Assembly (NCBI GenBank): GCA_002343455.1
Contig: DDSR01000362.1
Coordinates: forward strand, 1-13,290
Origin: Deltaproteobacteria bacterium UBA2385
GTDB taxonomy: Bacteria > Myxococcota_A > UBA796 > UBA2385
Direction of reading: 5' to 3'
DNA: 13,290 bases
How positions within the stretch are numbered: position 1 is the first letter of the stretch; each line of letters opens with the position of its first letter. The translations under genes and the position numbers were made by a program. This document shows positions 6,207-13,177 of the stretch, in pieces. The notes under the pieces were generated by a model, which made no database searches, had not been told where the DNA came from, and saw only the letters and a list, made by a program, of their open reading frames with translations.

Positions 6207-6991
6207 TCGAGATCATCGACCTGCACAAGCGCTTCGGCGAGCTGGTGGTGCTCGACGGCGTCAGCCTCAGCATCCCCCCAGGCGAGACCACCGCCATCAT
6301 CGGCCCCTCGGGCACCGGCAAGAGCGTGCTGCTCAAGCACATCGTCGGCCTGATCGAGCCCGACTCGGGCCAGGTGATCTGTTTTGGCACCGACATGGCC
6401 CAGGCCAGCGAGCGGGAGCGCTACGCCGTGCGGCGGCGCTTCGGGATGCTCTTCCAGGACGGCGCCCTCTTCGACAGCCTCAGCGTCGGCGAGAACGTCG
6501 CCTTCCCGCTGGAGCGCCACACCCGCCTCTCCCCCCGCGAGATCCGCGACCGGGTCGAGGAGAAGCTCGCCGTCGTCGGCCTGCCCGGGACCTGGGATCG
6601 GGCCGTCAGCCAGCTCTCCGGCGGCCAGCGCAAGCGGGTCGGGCTGGCGCGGGCCATCGTGATGGAGCCCGAGGTCGTGCTCTTCGACGAGCCCAACAGC
6701 GGGTTGGACCCGCTGACCAGCGATCAGATCGACACGCTGATCCTGGACATGAAGCAGGCGCTGGGCATCACCTTTGTGATCATCAGCCACGACATCATCG
6801 GCACCGTACGCGTCGCCGACCACATCGCCATGCTCAACGCCGGCAAGCTGGTCGCCTGGGATCGGACCGAGGCGGTGCTGCGGAGCCCGGAGCCGGTGGT
6901 GCGGGCGTTTCTGAGGCGGAACCTGGTGTTGCCGGAGGCGGAGGGAGAGCAGGCGCACCTGCCGCGGGCGGAGGAGGCTCGGCGGGGGTGA
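6203..6991 (+). CDS. MlaF-like ABC transporter ATPase
   Basis: The 262-residue cytoplasmic ATP-hydrolysing subunit of the lipid transporter formed with the two upstream permeases. It has all expected motifs: Walker A GPSGTGKS (34-41), Q-loop Q85 in LFQDGALFDSLSVGENV, signature LSGGQRKRVGLARAI (138-152), Walker B VVLFDEPNSGLDP (158-170) with catalytic E163, and switch His H196 in ISHD. The DGALFDSLSVGENVAFPL region is characteristic of the MlaF group rather than of generic importers. The GTG start at 6203 overlaps the upstream stop and gives the expected N-terminus. The C-terminal 25 residues are charged and Ala/Glu/Arg-rich with no recognised regulatory domain. The next gene downstream is a secreted hydrolase, not an MCE protein. 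Confidence 0.94.
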   Translation: MIEIIDLHKRFGELVVLDGVSLSIPPGETTAIIGPSGTGKSVLLKHIVGLIEPDSGQVICFGTDMAQASERERYAVRRRFGMLFQDGALFDSLSVGENVAFPLERHTRLSPREIRDRVEEKLAVVGLPGTWDRAVSQLSGGQRKRVGLARAIVMEPEVVLFDEPNSGLDPLTSDQIDTLILDMKQALGITFVIISHDIIGTVRVADHIAMLNAGKLVAWDRTEAVLRSPEPVVRAFLRRNLVLPEAEGEQAHLPRAEEARRG

Positions 6992-7109
6992 GCGAATCAG
7001 AGCCGGGTCAGCCAGGGGTCAGGCTCACGTCAGGCCACGGGGCCGGGGGGGCCGTAGCTTGTACCCGTGCTCACCGAAGGGCACGCCAACCCCCACCCCG
7101 AGTGTACCC

Positions 7110-8156
7110 ATGACCTCCTCGCCGACCGCTCCCCTCCTCCTCGCCCTGATCGCCCTCAGCCCCGGCGCGGCTGCCTTCGCGGGCGAGCCCCAGGATCTTA
7201 CCCTCGAGGGGATCGCCATCCGCCCCGATGTCAGCGCCGACATCCACGTCCGGGTCTACGAGAACACCAGCGCGCCGTGCTCGTCGGGCACTGTCTTCGC
7301 GATCCACGGGGCCAACTCCACGGCCGCCACCATGGGGCCCCTCGCCGAGGCCATCGCCGACCGGCCCATCCGGGGCCGACCGGTCTGCCGGGTGGTGGCC
7401 ATGGACCTGCCCGGCCACGGCTCCAGCTCCCTGCCCACCGGCGCCCTCTTCGGCGAGCTCTCGATCGACGACTACGCCGCTGCCGTGATCGCCACGATCG
7501 AGGCCCTGCGCGACGAGGGCATCCGGCCGACGACGATCATGGGCCACAGCATGGGAGGGCTGGTGATCATGGCCACCCAGCAGCGCCTCGTCGACGAGGG
7601 CTCGAGCCTGTGGAGCGGCCTGCACATCGATCACGCCATCCTGCTCTCGCCGGCCCTGCCCGCGTCGGTGCCCTGGGGCTTCCGCGACGGAGGCGGCGGC
7701 GCCGGGCTGGCGGCCTTCGCGGTCGACGACCCCGAGCTCGGCCCCATCCTGGCCCTGCCCCCCGAGCTCATGCCGCTGGTGGCCTTCTCGGACCTGGAGG
7801 GCAACATCCCCGAGAACACGCCGACCGTCGAGGAGATGGTCGCTGCCGGCTACATGTCCGTCGAGTCCCTCACGGCCAGCGGCGGCTTCTTCGGACTGGA
7901 GGGCTACGAGCCGGCCGACGTCGACGCCGGCATCTTCGCCGACGAGAGGCGCACTTGGCTGGACCTGATCGCCTTCGAGCAGGACACGATCATCACCACC
8001 GCCGACCACGTCGGCGCCTTCCCCTACCTGACGGGCAAGGACTCGACGGAGCCGGGCTTCCTGCTGATCGAGGGCGCCGATGTCACCCACGGCTACCCGA
8101 TCAGCAACCCCGAGGGGCTGCTCGAGGCCTTCGAGGGCGTTGTCTCGCTCCCCTGA
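7110..8156 (+). CDS. Secreted alpha/beta hydrolase (esterase/lipase-like)
   Basis: A 348-residue serine hydrolase. The ATG at 7110 opens a signal peptide with a hydrophobic core PLLLALIALSPGAAAFAG; in-frame starts further upstream lack this. Fold markers in order are VFAIHGANS (62-70, oxyanion loop), VVAMDLPGHGSSS (95-107) and the nucleophile elbow GHSMGG (145-150) with S147. Next come a cap-like insert of about 110 residues, QDTIITTADH (291-300, probable acid D292) and VTHGYPISNPEGLLEAF (325-341) with catalytic H327. C57 and C93 might form a disulfide. The substrate cannot be read from sequence; esterase, lipase or peptidase activity is possible. It lies 118 bases after the lipid-transport ATPase. 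That gap has GGTCAG-type repeats and GC hairpins, so it may be read from its own promoter. Confidence 0.85.
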   Translation: MTSSPTAPLLLALIALSPGAAAFAGEPQDLTLEGIAIRPDVSADIHVRVYENTSAPCSSGTVFAIHGANSTAATMGPLAEAIADRPIRGRPVCRVVAMDLPGHGSSSLPTGALFGELSIDDYAAAVIATIEALRDEGIRPTTIMGHSMGGLVIMATQQRLVDEGSSLWSGLHIDHAILLSPALPASVPWGFRDGGGGAGLAAFAVDDPELGPILALPPELMPLVAFSDLEGNIPENTPTVEEMVAAGYMSVESLTASGGFFGLEGYEPADVDAGIFADERRTWLDLIAFEQDTIITTADHVGAFPYLTGKDSTEPGFLLIEGADVTHGYPISNPEGLLEAFEGVVSLP

Positions 8157-8201
8157 GCGGGCGGGCCTCGGTGCGGGGACCTCGGGGATGCGGGCGCCGC
8201 A

Positions 8202-8210
8202 TGGTACGCT
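8202..8210 (+). promoter_or_regulatory. Extended -10 promoter element of the 8231 lipoprotein gene
   Basis: TGG-TACGCT matches TGN-TANNNT and ends 20 bases before the ATG at 8231. The same nine bases recur before the lipoprotein start at 13216. No convincing -35 is visible. Confidence 0.45.
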
Positions 8211-8230
8211 CCGCCCCTCCCGGAGGTCCC

Positions 8231-9034
8231 ATGCGCCTGCTCCCCCTGTTCCTGACCCTGCTCGCCTGCGGCGAGACGGACTCCTCTGACCCCACCGGAG
8301 GAGACGGAGGCGCCCACACCGGCGACGGCGGCGCGCACACCGCCGACGGCGGCGGTGACGGCGGTGCCGGCGAGGACCTCGACGCCGACGGCGACGGGCT
8401 CTCCGCCTCCGAAGAGGCGGCCCTGGGCACGGACCCCGACCGCGCCGACAGCGACGGGGACGGACAGGCCGACGGGGACGAGGTCGGCCAGGGCACCAGC
8501 CCGCTCAACGACTGGTCCTTCGTCTACGCGGAGGGCGGCTACAACGTCGGCGCCTGCGACGAGAAGCCCGCGGCCAGCTCGCCCTCGGGCACGAACAACG
8601 GCTACGCGAACACCTGGGCGGTCGGGGACACGGTCGCGAACGTGACGCTGACCGACCAGTACGGGCAGGAGGTGCAGCTGGGCAGCTTCTGCGGGCGCCA
8701 CGTGATGATCGCCTTCGGCGCGATGTGGTGCGGCCCCTGCCAGAGCCTGGCGGCGGAGATGCAGGAGCTGCAGGACCGCTACGGTCCCGATGGGTTCCAG
8801 GGGATCGAGATCCTGATCGAGGACACCGGCAGCAACATCCCCGATCGCAGCGATCTGGAGACCTGGTCAGCGACCTACGGCCTGGAGAGCGTGCCGGTGC
8901 TCAGCGACGGAGATTACCTCGCATGGCCCTATTACGAGCTTGACTGGTACATCCCAACCGTCGTCCACATCGGTCCGGACATGAAGGTGCTCGCGGTGGA
9001 CAGCTCGGACTACACTCCGGCCGGCTGGCTCTGA
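8231..9034 (+). CDS. Lipoprotein with TSP3-like Asp repeats and a thioredoxin-fold CGPC domain
   Basis: A 267-residue exported lipoprotein. The ATG at 8231 has GGAGG four bases upstream. The signal peptide MRLLPLFLTLLAC ends in a lipobox with C13 as the lipidated Cys. Residues 20-48 are a Gly/Asp linker with two GDGGAHT copies. Residues 49-91 hold TSP3-like calcium-binding segments (DLDADGDGLSASEEAALGTD and DSDGDGQADGDE). Residues 128-267 form a redoxin/TlpA-type thioredoxin fold: VGDTVANVTLTDQYGQEVQL, the redox site WCGPC (166-170), and cis-Pro P242 in YIPTVV. Both active-site Cys are present, so a periplasmic or surface thiol-disulfide role is likely, either reductase or Cys-pair formation. 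C109 and C154 are additional. The frame is open well upstream in phase, but that part is out of frame with the hydrolase gene. It converges with the peptidase gene across four bases. Confidence 0.87.
   Translation: MRLLPLFLTLLACGETDSSDPTGGDGGAHTGDGGAHTADGGGDGGAGEDLDADGDGLSASEEAALGTDPDRADSDGDGQADGDEVGQGTSPLNDWSFVYAEGGYNVGACDEKPAASSPSGTNNGYANTWAVGDTVANVTLTDQYGQEVQLGSFCGRHVMIAFGAMWCGPCQSLAAEMQELQDRYGPDGFQGIEILIEDTGSNIPDRSDLETWSATYGLESVPVLSDGDYLAWPYYELDWYIPTVVHIGPDMKVLAVDSSDYTPAGWL
8300..8341 (+). repeat. 21-bp tandem repeat coding GDGGAHT
   Basis: Two consecutive copies of the heptapeptide GDGGAHT (residues 24-37 of the lipoprotein), imperfect at the DNA level. The repeat lies in the linker between the lipid anchor and the Asp-rich repeats. 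Confidence 0.6.
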
Positions 9035-9038
9035 GGCG

Positions 9039-11129
9039 CTACTTGAGCTCGTTCCACAAGAAGGTGTAGGCCATCGCCCACATGGTCGCCGCCTGCGTGT
9101 TGTCGGCCGCGCCGCCGTGCCCGCCCTCGATGTTCTCGAAGTAGAGCAGATCGTGCTGCTGCTCCATCATCCGGGCCGCCATCTTGCGGGCGTGGCCGGG
9201 GTGGACGCGGTCGTCACGGGTGGAGGTCATGAACAGTATCCGGGGGTATTCGACCTCGGCGGAGACCTTCTGGTAGGGCGAGTAGCGCTGCAGGAAGCTC
9301 CAGTCGTCGGTGTCCGGGTCTCCGTACTCGCCCATCCAGGACGCCCCCGCCAGGAGCTTGTTGTAGCGCTTCATGTCGAGCAGGGGCACCTGGCAGACGG
9401 CGGCGCCGAAGAGCTTCGGGTAGTCGGTGAGCATGTTGCCGACGAGCAGCCCGCCGTTGCTGCCCCCGATGATGCCGAGGTGGTCGACCGAGGTGACCTC
9501 GCGGGCGACGAGGTCCAGGGCCACGGCGGCGAAGTCCTCGTAGGCCTTGTTGCGGTTCTCCTTGAGCGCCGCCTGGTGCCAGGCTGGCCCGAACTCGCCC
9601 CCGCCGCGGATATTGGCCACGACGAAGACGCCGCCGGGCTCCAGCCAGGTGGCTCCGGTGCCGCCGGAGTAGGAAGGCAACATCGACACCTCGAAGCCGC
9701 CATAGCCGTAGAGCAGGGTGGGGTTGGTGCCGTCGAGGGGGAGATCCGTCCTGGCCACCTGGAAGTAGGGGATCTTCGTCCCGTCCTCCGAGGTCGCCTC
9801 GTGCTGGCTGATCGAGAGCCCGGTGGCGTCGAAGAAGGCCGGGAGCTGCTTCAGGGTCTTGGGCTGACCCTTGCCCAGGCGCATATGCTGCAGGGTGGTC
9901 GGGGTGATGTAGTCCGTGATGGTCAGGAAGACCTCGTCGCTGCGCTCGGCGTCCACGGCCCAGGCGTTGACGCTGCCGAACTCGGGGAGGCCCGGGAAGG
10001 CCTGACGCGTCCAGCCCTTCCTGGTCGGCTTGAGCAGCTCCAGCCGGCTCCTGACGTTGTCCAGGGTCGCCAGGACCACGTACTTCTTCGTGACCGCGAA
10101 GCCGGCCAGCGAGGTGCGCGGACCGGGCGTGAACAACACGTCGAAGGCGCGCCCGCCCGCCAGGAACTCGTCGAGCTCGATCGCCAGCAAGGACCCGGCC
10201 GTGTAGGTCTGGCCTGCGACCGTCCAGTCGCTGCGCAGCTCCAGGTACATCCACTCCCGGAAGGCGCTGAGGTTGGCGTCTTCGGGCTTGTCGAGCTTCT
10301 GGAGCTGGCCGTCGACGAGGAGGAAGAGCTCGCTGGAGTAGAAGGTGGGCGACCGGTAGACCCAGTCGCGCTCGAAGCCCTTGGTGTGATCCCGCCAGGC
10401 GCTGACGGCCACGTCGGACTCCTGGCCCTCGTACACCAGCTCGGCGCTGGAGAGGGGCGTGCCGCGCGTCCACCGGCGGACGGTGCGGGGGTAGCCGGAG
10501 CTGGTGAGCGAGCCCGGTCCGAAGTCGCTGCCGACCCAGAGGGTGTCCTGGTCGATCCAGGCGAGGTCCTGCTTGGCCTCGGGGGCCTCGAAGCCGCCCT
10601 CCACGAAGCTGCGGGTGGTCATGTCCCACTCCCGCACCACAGTGGCGTCGGCCCCGCCCCGCGAGAGGCTGATCAGGCAGCGCTCCTCCTTCGGGGGAAG
10701 GCAGGACGCTCCCGCCCAGACCCAGCTCTCCCCCTCGGCCGCGCCCAGCGCGTCGATGTCGAGCACGGTCTCCCAGGTCGGCGAGGTCTCCTGGTACTCC
10801 TCCCAGGTGGTGCGGCGCCACACCCCCCGGACGTGCGAGGCGTCCTTCCAGAAGTTGTAGTAGTGGTCCCCCATCTTGGAGACCATGGGGATCTTGGCGT
10901 CGCTGTCCATGATCGACAGCAGCCGCTCGCGCCGGGCGGCGAACTCCGGCGTCCCGGCCAGCTCGCCCTGGCTGACCGTGTTCTGGGCGCGCACCCAGTC
11001 CAGGGAGCGCTCGGCGCCGACATCCTCCAGCCAGAGGTAGGGGTCCTCCACCTCGGCAGCCAGGGCGGGCTCGGCAGCGGGCTCGGCGAAGGCCGGCGAG
11101 AGGAGCAGGGACAGGGCGAGGGTGAGCAC
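9039..11129 (-). CDS. Secreted prolyl oligopeptidase, S9A family
   Basis: A 696-residue serine peptidase that cuts short peptides after proline. The GTG start at 11129 has GGAGG five bases upstream and begins a signal peptide (MLTLALSLLLSPAFA), so the enzyme should be periplasmic or secreted. The frame continues upstream to 11468, but that part is antisense to the helicase gene. The N-terminal helix region starts DPYLWLEDV, as in the family, followed by a beta-propeller of roughly 350 residues. The catalytic domain contains LLYGYGGFEVS, NIRGGGEFGPAWH, nucleophile S557 in GGSNGG, D640 in RDDRVHP and H671 in GGHGG; all three catalytic residues are present. Length is close to the 710 of the mammalian enzyme. 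The helicase gene lies 31 bases upstream on the same strand, so co-transcription is possible. Confidence 0.95.
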   Translation of the reverse strand: MLTLALSLLLSPAFAEPAAEPALAAEVEDPYLWLEDVGAERSLDWVRAQNTVSQGELAGTPEFAARRERLLSIMDSDAKIPMVSKMGDHYYNFWKDASHVRGVWRRTTWEEYQETSPTWETVLDIDALGAAEGESWVWAGASCLPPKEERCLISLSRGGADATVVREWDMTTRSFVEGGFEAPEAKQDLAWIDQDTLWVGSDFGPGSLTSSGYPRTVRRWTRGTPLSSAELVYEGQESDVAVSAWRDHTKGFERDWVYRSPTFYSSELFLLVDGQLQKLDKPEDANLSAFREWMYLELRSDWTVAGQTYTAGSLLAIELDEFLAGGRAFDVLFTPGPRTSLAGFAVTKKYVVLATLDNVRSRLELLKPTRKGWTRQAFPGLPEFGSVNAWAVDAERSDEVFLTITDYITPTTLQHMRLGKGQPKTLKQLPAFFDATGLSISQHEATSEDGTKIPYFQVARTDLPLDGTNPTLLYGYGGFEVSMLPSYSGGTGATWLEPGGVFVVANIRGGGEFGPAWHQAALKENRNKAYEDFAAVALDLVAREVTSVDHLGIIGGSNGGLLVGNMLTDYPKLFGAAVCQVPLLDMKRYNKLLAGASWMGEYGDPDTDDWSFLQRYSPYQKVSAEVEYPRILFMTSTRDDRVHPGHARKMAARMMEQQHDLLYFENIEGGHGGAADNTQAATMWAMAYTFLWNELK

Positions 11130-11160
11130 GGCGGCCTCCAGGGGCCCCGAGGGTATCCGC

Positions 11161-12267
11161 CTAGCCCAGCAGCGGCCGCCCCAGCACGCCTTCGATCGCC
11201 GCCAGCCAGGCCCGCTCCTCCTTCGCGCAGAGCGTGATCGCCACGCCCGCGGCTCCCGCACGCGCGGTGCGCCCGATGCGGTGCAGGTAGGTCTCGGGTA
11301 CGCTGGGCACGTCGACGTTGACGACGTGGGAGACGCCGTCGATGTGCAGGCCGCGCGCCGCGATGTCGGTCGCGACCAGCACGCGGATGCGGCCCTGCTG
11401 GAGGTCGGCGAGGGCCTGCTCGCGCTCGACCTGGGGGCGGTCAGCGTGCAGCGCCTCGGCGCGCACATTGGCCTCTCGCAGGGCCCGGGCGAGCCGATCG
11501 GCGGCGTCGCGCGTCCGGATGAAGACGAGGGCGCGGGTGACGTCTGGATCGGCCAGGACGCGCATCAGCTGCGCGCGCTTGTCGGGTTTCTCGACCAGGA
11601 AGACGATCTGCCGGATGTGCTCGGCGGCGTGGGCCACGGGCGCGACGGTGACCCGCACAGGGTCGTGGAGCAGGCCGGCCGCGAGCTTGACGATGTCCGG
11701 GGGCATGGTCGCGGAGAAGAGCAGCGTCTGGCGGCGGGGGGGCAGGCGCTTGACGATGGCGCGCAGATCCTGCTGGAAGCCGAGGTCCAGCATGCGATCG
11801 GCCTCGTCGAGGACGAAGCACTCGACGGTGTCGAGGTTCACGGCCCCCTGGCCACAGAGGTCGAGCAGGCGGCCGGGCGTGGCGACGAGCACCTCGACGC
11901 CCTCTTCGAGCGCGCGGCGCTGCGCCCGAGGCTTCATCCCGCCGTAGACGACCGCGTGCCGGAGCTGCGGGAGGTGGCGCCCGTAGAGGCCGAAGGAGGC
12001 GTCGATCTGGACGGCGAGCTCGCGCGTCGGCGCCAGGACGAGCGCGCGGACGCCGGTGCCCGGCGTGGTGGCGAGGAGCTGAAGAATCGGCAGGGCGAAG
12101 GCGGCGGTCTTGCCGGAGCCCGTGGGCGCGGTGGCGCACAGGTCGCGGCCGGCGAGCAGCGGCGGCAGCGCCTGGGACTGGATGGGCGTGGGCGCGACGT
12201 GGCCCAGCTCGGCGAGCGCGGCGCGGATCGGGTCGAGGAGGCCGAGGTCGTCGAAGGTCGGGGGCAT
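11161..12267 (-). CDS. DEAD-box ATP-dependent RNA helicase, RhlE-like
   Basis: A 368-residue helicase consisting of the two RecA-like domains with almost no C-terminal extension. Motifs in order are Q motif (FDDLGLL at 5-11, PTPIQ at 26-30), I APTGSGKT (47-54), Ia APTRELA (79-85), Ib TPGR (130-133), II DEAD (154-157), III SAT (185-187), V ATDIAARGLHID (299-310) and VI HRIGRTARAG (329-338). It is expected to unwind short RNA duplexes in ribosome assembly, RNA decay or cold adaptation, in the cytoplasm. Two deviations from common RhlE sequence are H308 where Asp is usual in GLDI, and HADRPQVER (274-282) in place of the usual HGxxxQxxR. The ATG at 12267 has AGAGG seven bases upstream; that site is part of a possible alternative hairpin. 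RhlE is the closest type by pattern, but other DEAD-box names are possible. Confidence 0.93.
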   Translation of the reverse strand: MPPTFDDLGLLDPIRAALAELGHVAPTPIQSQALPPLLAGRDLCATAPTGSGKTAAFALPILQLLATTPGTGVRALVLAPTRELAVQIDASFGLYGRHLPQLRHAVVYGGMKPRAQRRALEEGVEVLVATPGRLLDLCGQGAVNLDTVECFVLDEADRMLDLGFQQDLRAIVKRLPPRRQTLLFSATMPPDIVKLAAGLLHDPVRVTVAPVAHAAEHIRQIVFLVEKPDKRAQLMRVLADPDVTRALVFIRTRDAADRLARALREANVRAEALHADRPQVEREQALADLQQGRIRVLVATDIAARGLHIDGVSHVVNVDVPSVPETYLHRIGRTARAGAAGVAITLCAKEERAWLAAIEGVLGRPLLG

Positions 12268-12311
12268 GGCGGGCCCTCTACCACGAGAGGCCAGAGGAGA
12301 TCGCGCCTCTC
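12268..12311 (-). promoter_or_regulatory. Structured leader of the helicase gene with competing hairpins
   Basis: On the minus strand, arm 1 GAGAGGC (12311-12305) is a perfect 7-bp complement of arm 3 GCCTCTC (12291-12285). Arm 3, extended as GGCCTCT (12292-12286), also pairs with arm 4 AGAGGGCC (12279-12272), 7 bp with one bulged G and a 6-base loop. Arm 4 includes the AGAGG that serves as ribosome site. A further arm, CCTCT (12297-12293), can also pair with AGAGG of arm 1. Only one arrangement can form at a time. The transcription start is unknown, so arm 1 may or may not be in the transcript. Confidence 0.4.
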
Positions 12312-12343
12312 CGGGCGAGCGGACCTGCCAGGAGATTCCTCAC

Positions 12344-12371
12344 TTCCCATGTACGACAATCCTGGTACAAT
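12344..12371 (+). promoter_or_regulatory. Promoter of the 12400 lipoprotein gene (-35 and extended -10)
   Basis: TGG-TACAAT (12363-12371) matches the extended -10 closely (five of six TATAAT bases). TTCCCA (12344-12349) lies 16 bases upstream of the -10 hexamer as a 4-of-6 -35. The element ends 28 bases before the ATG at 12400. This is the best promoter match in the window. Confidence 0.55.
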
Positions 12372-12399
12372 GAGAGTGTCCCCCTACCCTGGAGCTCAG

Positions 12400-13173
12400 A
12401 TGCGACACGTCCTCGCCTCCCTCGCCCTGCTGACCGCCTGCACCACGGCTCCCCAGGAGGTCGGAACGGCCGCGGCTCCGCCCCCTCCGCTGCCCAGCGT
12501 CAGCGCGCCGACGCTGGACACCCGGCTCACCGGCGGGCTGTCCCAGGCTGACCACGTCGAGGTCGCTCCCGGCGTCCACCTGGTCCGCTCCCTGTTCGAG
12601 GCCGGCGAGGTCGCCTGGGTGGACGTGCCGGCCGACGTCGCTGCATCCCGGGCCGCCGACGTGATCTCCGGCACGGCGCCGCCTCCGCCCTTCCCCGATC
12701 CCGACGGTGGCAGCGGCAGTGGCGAGGAGGGCGACGGGTACGTCCCCTCGGCGGACACCTGCCTGGAGTCTGCCTCCGACAACTACATGGACTCGACCCG
12801 GACCGGAGAGACCTTCGGCGGCAACGCCTCCTGGTATGGGACCGTCACGGCCCTGAGCTACTCCGACACCAGCGGCGACCGGGAGTCGCGCTCGAACTAC
12901 GTGTCGACCTACGCCTACACCAGCTTCCCGCGCGTGGTCGACCATGTCTCCGCTTTTGGCTACGTCTACATCGACGGCCGCTACATCGGCTACATGCAGG
13001 ACTACCAGACCGACGCCAGCTACGCGACGGCCTTCGGTACCTTCTGGACCCCCTGCGCCGGTCGCGCCAGCGTCACGGTGGACATGCAGACCTACCACTA
13101 CCTCTACGATCTCGACGGCTGGAGCCTGAACGTGGGCAGCACCGTCTCGGCCACGGTCACCTGCTGCCCCTGA
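12400..13173 (+). CDS. Lipoprotein of unknown function with an aromatic, Cys-containing C-terminal domain
   Basis: A 257-residue exported lipoprotein with no recognised family. The ATG at 12400 has GGAG five bases upstream and gives a lipobox LTAC with C14 lipidated; earlier in-frame ATGs (12349, 12370) would place the signal peptide too far in. Residues 15-37 are Pro/Ala-rich. Residues 48-92 form a short mixed domain (HVEVAPGVHLVRSLFEAGEV). Residues 93-116 are a Pro, then Gly/Ser/Glu linker. The C-terminal part (118-257) is unusually rich in Tyr, Ser and Thr, with repeated short strands (FGYVYIDGRYIGYMQDYQ and MQTYHYLYDLDGW). It has Cys at 121 and 219 and a terminal pair C255-C256. It looks like an extracellular beta-sandwich, possibly disulfide-locked. 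Binding or structural roles are possible, but no catalytic motif is seen. Confidence 0.78.
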   Translation: MRHVLASLALLTACTTAPQEVGTAAAPPPPLPSVSAPTLDTRLTGGLSQADHVEVAPGVHLVRSLFEAGEVAWVDVPADVAASRAADVISGTAPPPPFPDPDGGSGSGEEGDGYVPSADTCLESASDNYMDSTRTGETFGGNASWYGTVTALSYSDTSGDRESRSNYVSTYAYTSFPRVVDHVSAFGYVYIDGRYIGYMQDYQTDASYATAFGTFWTPCAGRASVTVDMQTYHYLYDLDGWSLNVGSTVSATVTCCP

Positions 13174-13177
13174 AGAG

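Noticed and set aside
7000..7060. GGTCAG-type short repeats and GGCC runs after the ATPase gene as a terminator or operator
   Set aside because: The repeats are irregular, and the GGCC runs form several weak alternatives with no T-run; no single structure can be defended.
7067..8230. Upstream in-phase extension of the 8231 lipoprotein frame through the hydrolase gene
   Set aside because: The extension is Arg/Pro/Gly-rich shadow of the hydrolase; the lipoprotein has its own GGAGG, signal peptide and lipobox at 8231.
9117..11237. Long plus-strand open frame of about 700 codons antisense to the prolyl oligopeptidase
   Set aside because: Composition is Gly/Ala/Glu/Arg low-complexity typical of an antisense frame in GC-rich DNA, whereas the minus strand shows a complete S9A peptidase with its catalytic residues.
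11130..11468. N-terminal extension of the prolyl oligopeptidase
   Set aside because: It overlaps the helicase C-terminal coding region in another frame, and a GTG with GGAGG at 11129 starts a proper signal peptide.
11122..12399. Long plus-strand frame antisense to the helicase and in phase with the 12400 lipoprotein
   Set aside because: It mirrors the helicase gene and lacks any domain; the lipoprotein begins at 12400 with its own ribosome site and lipobox.
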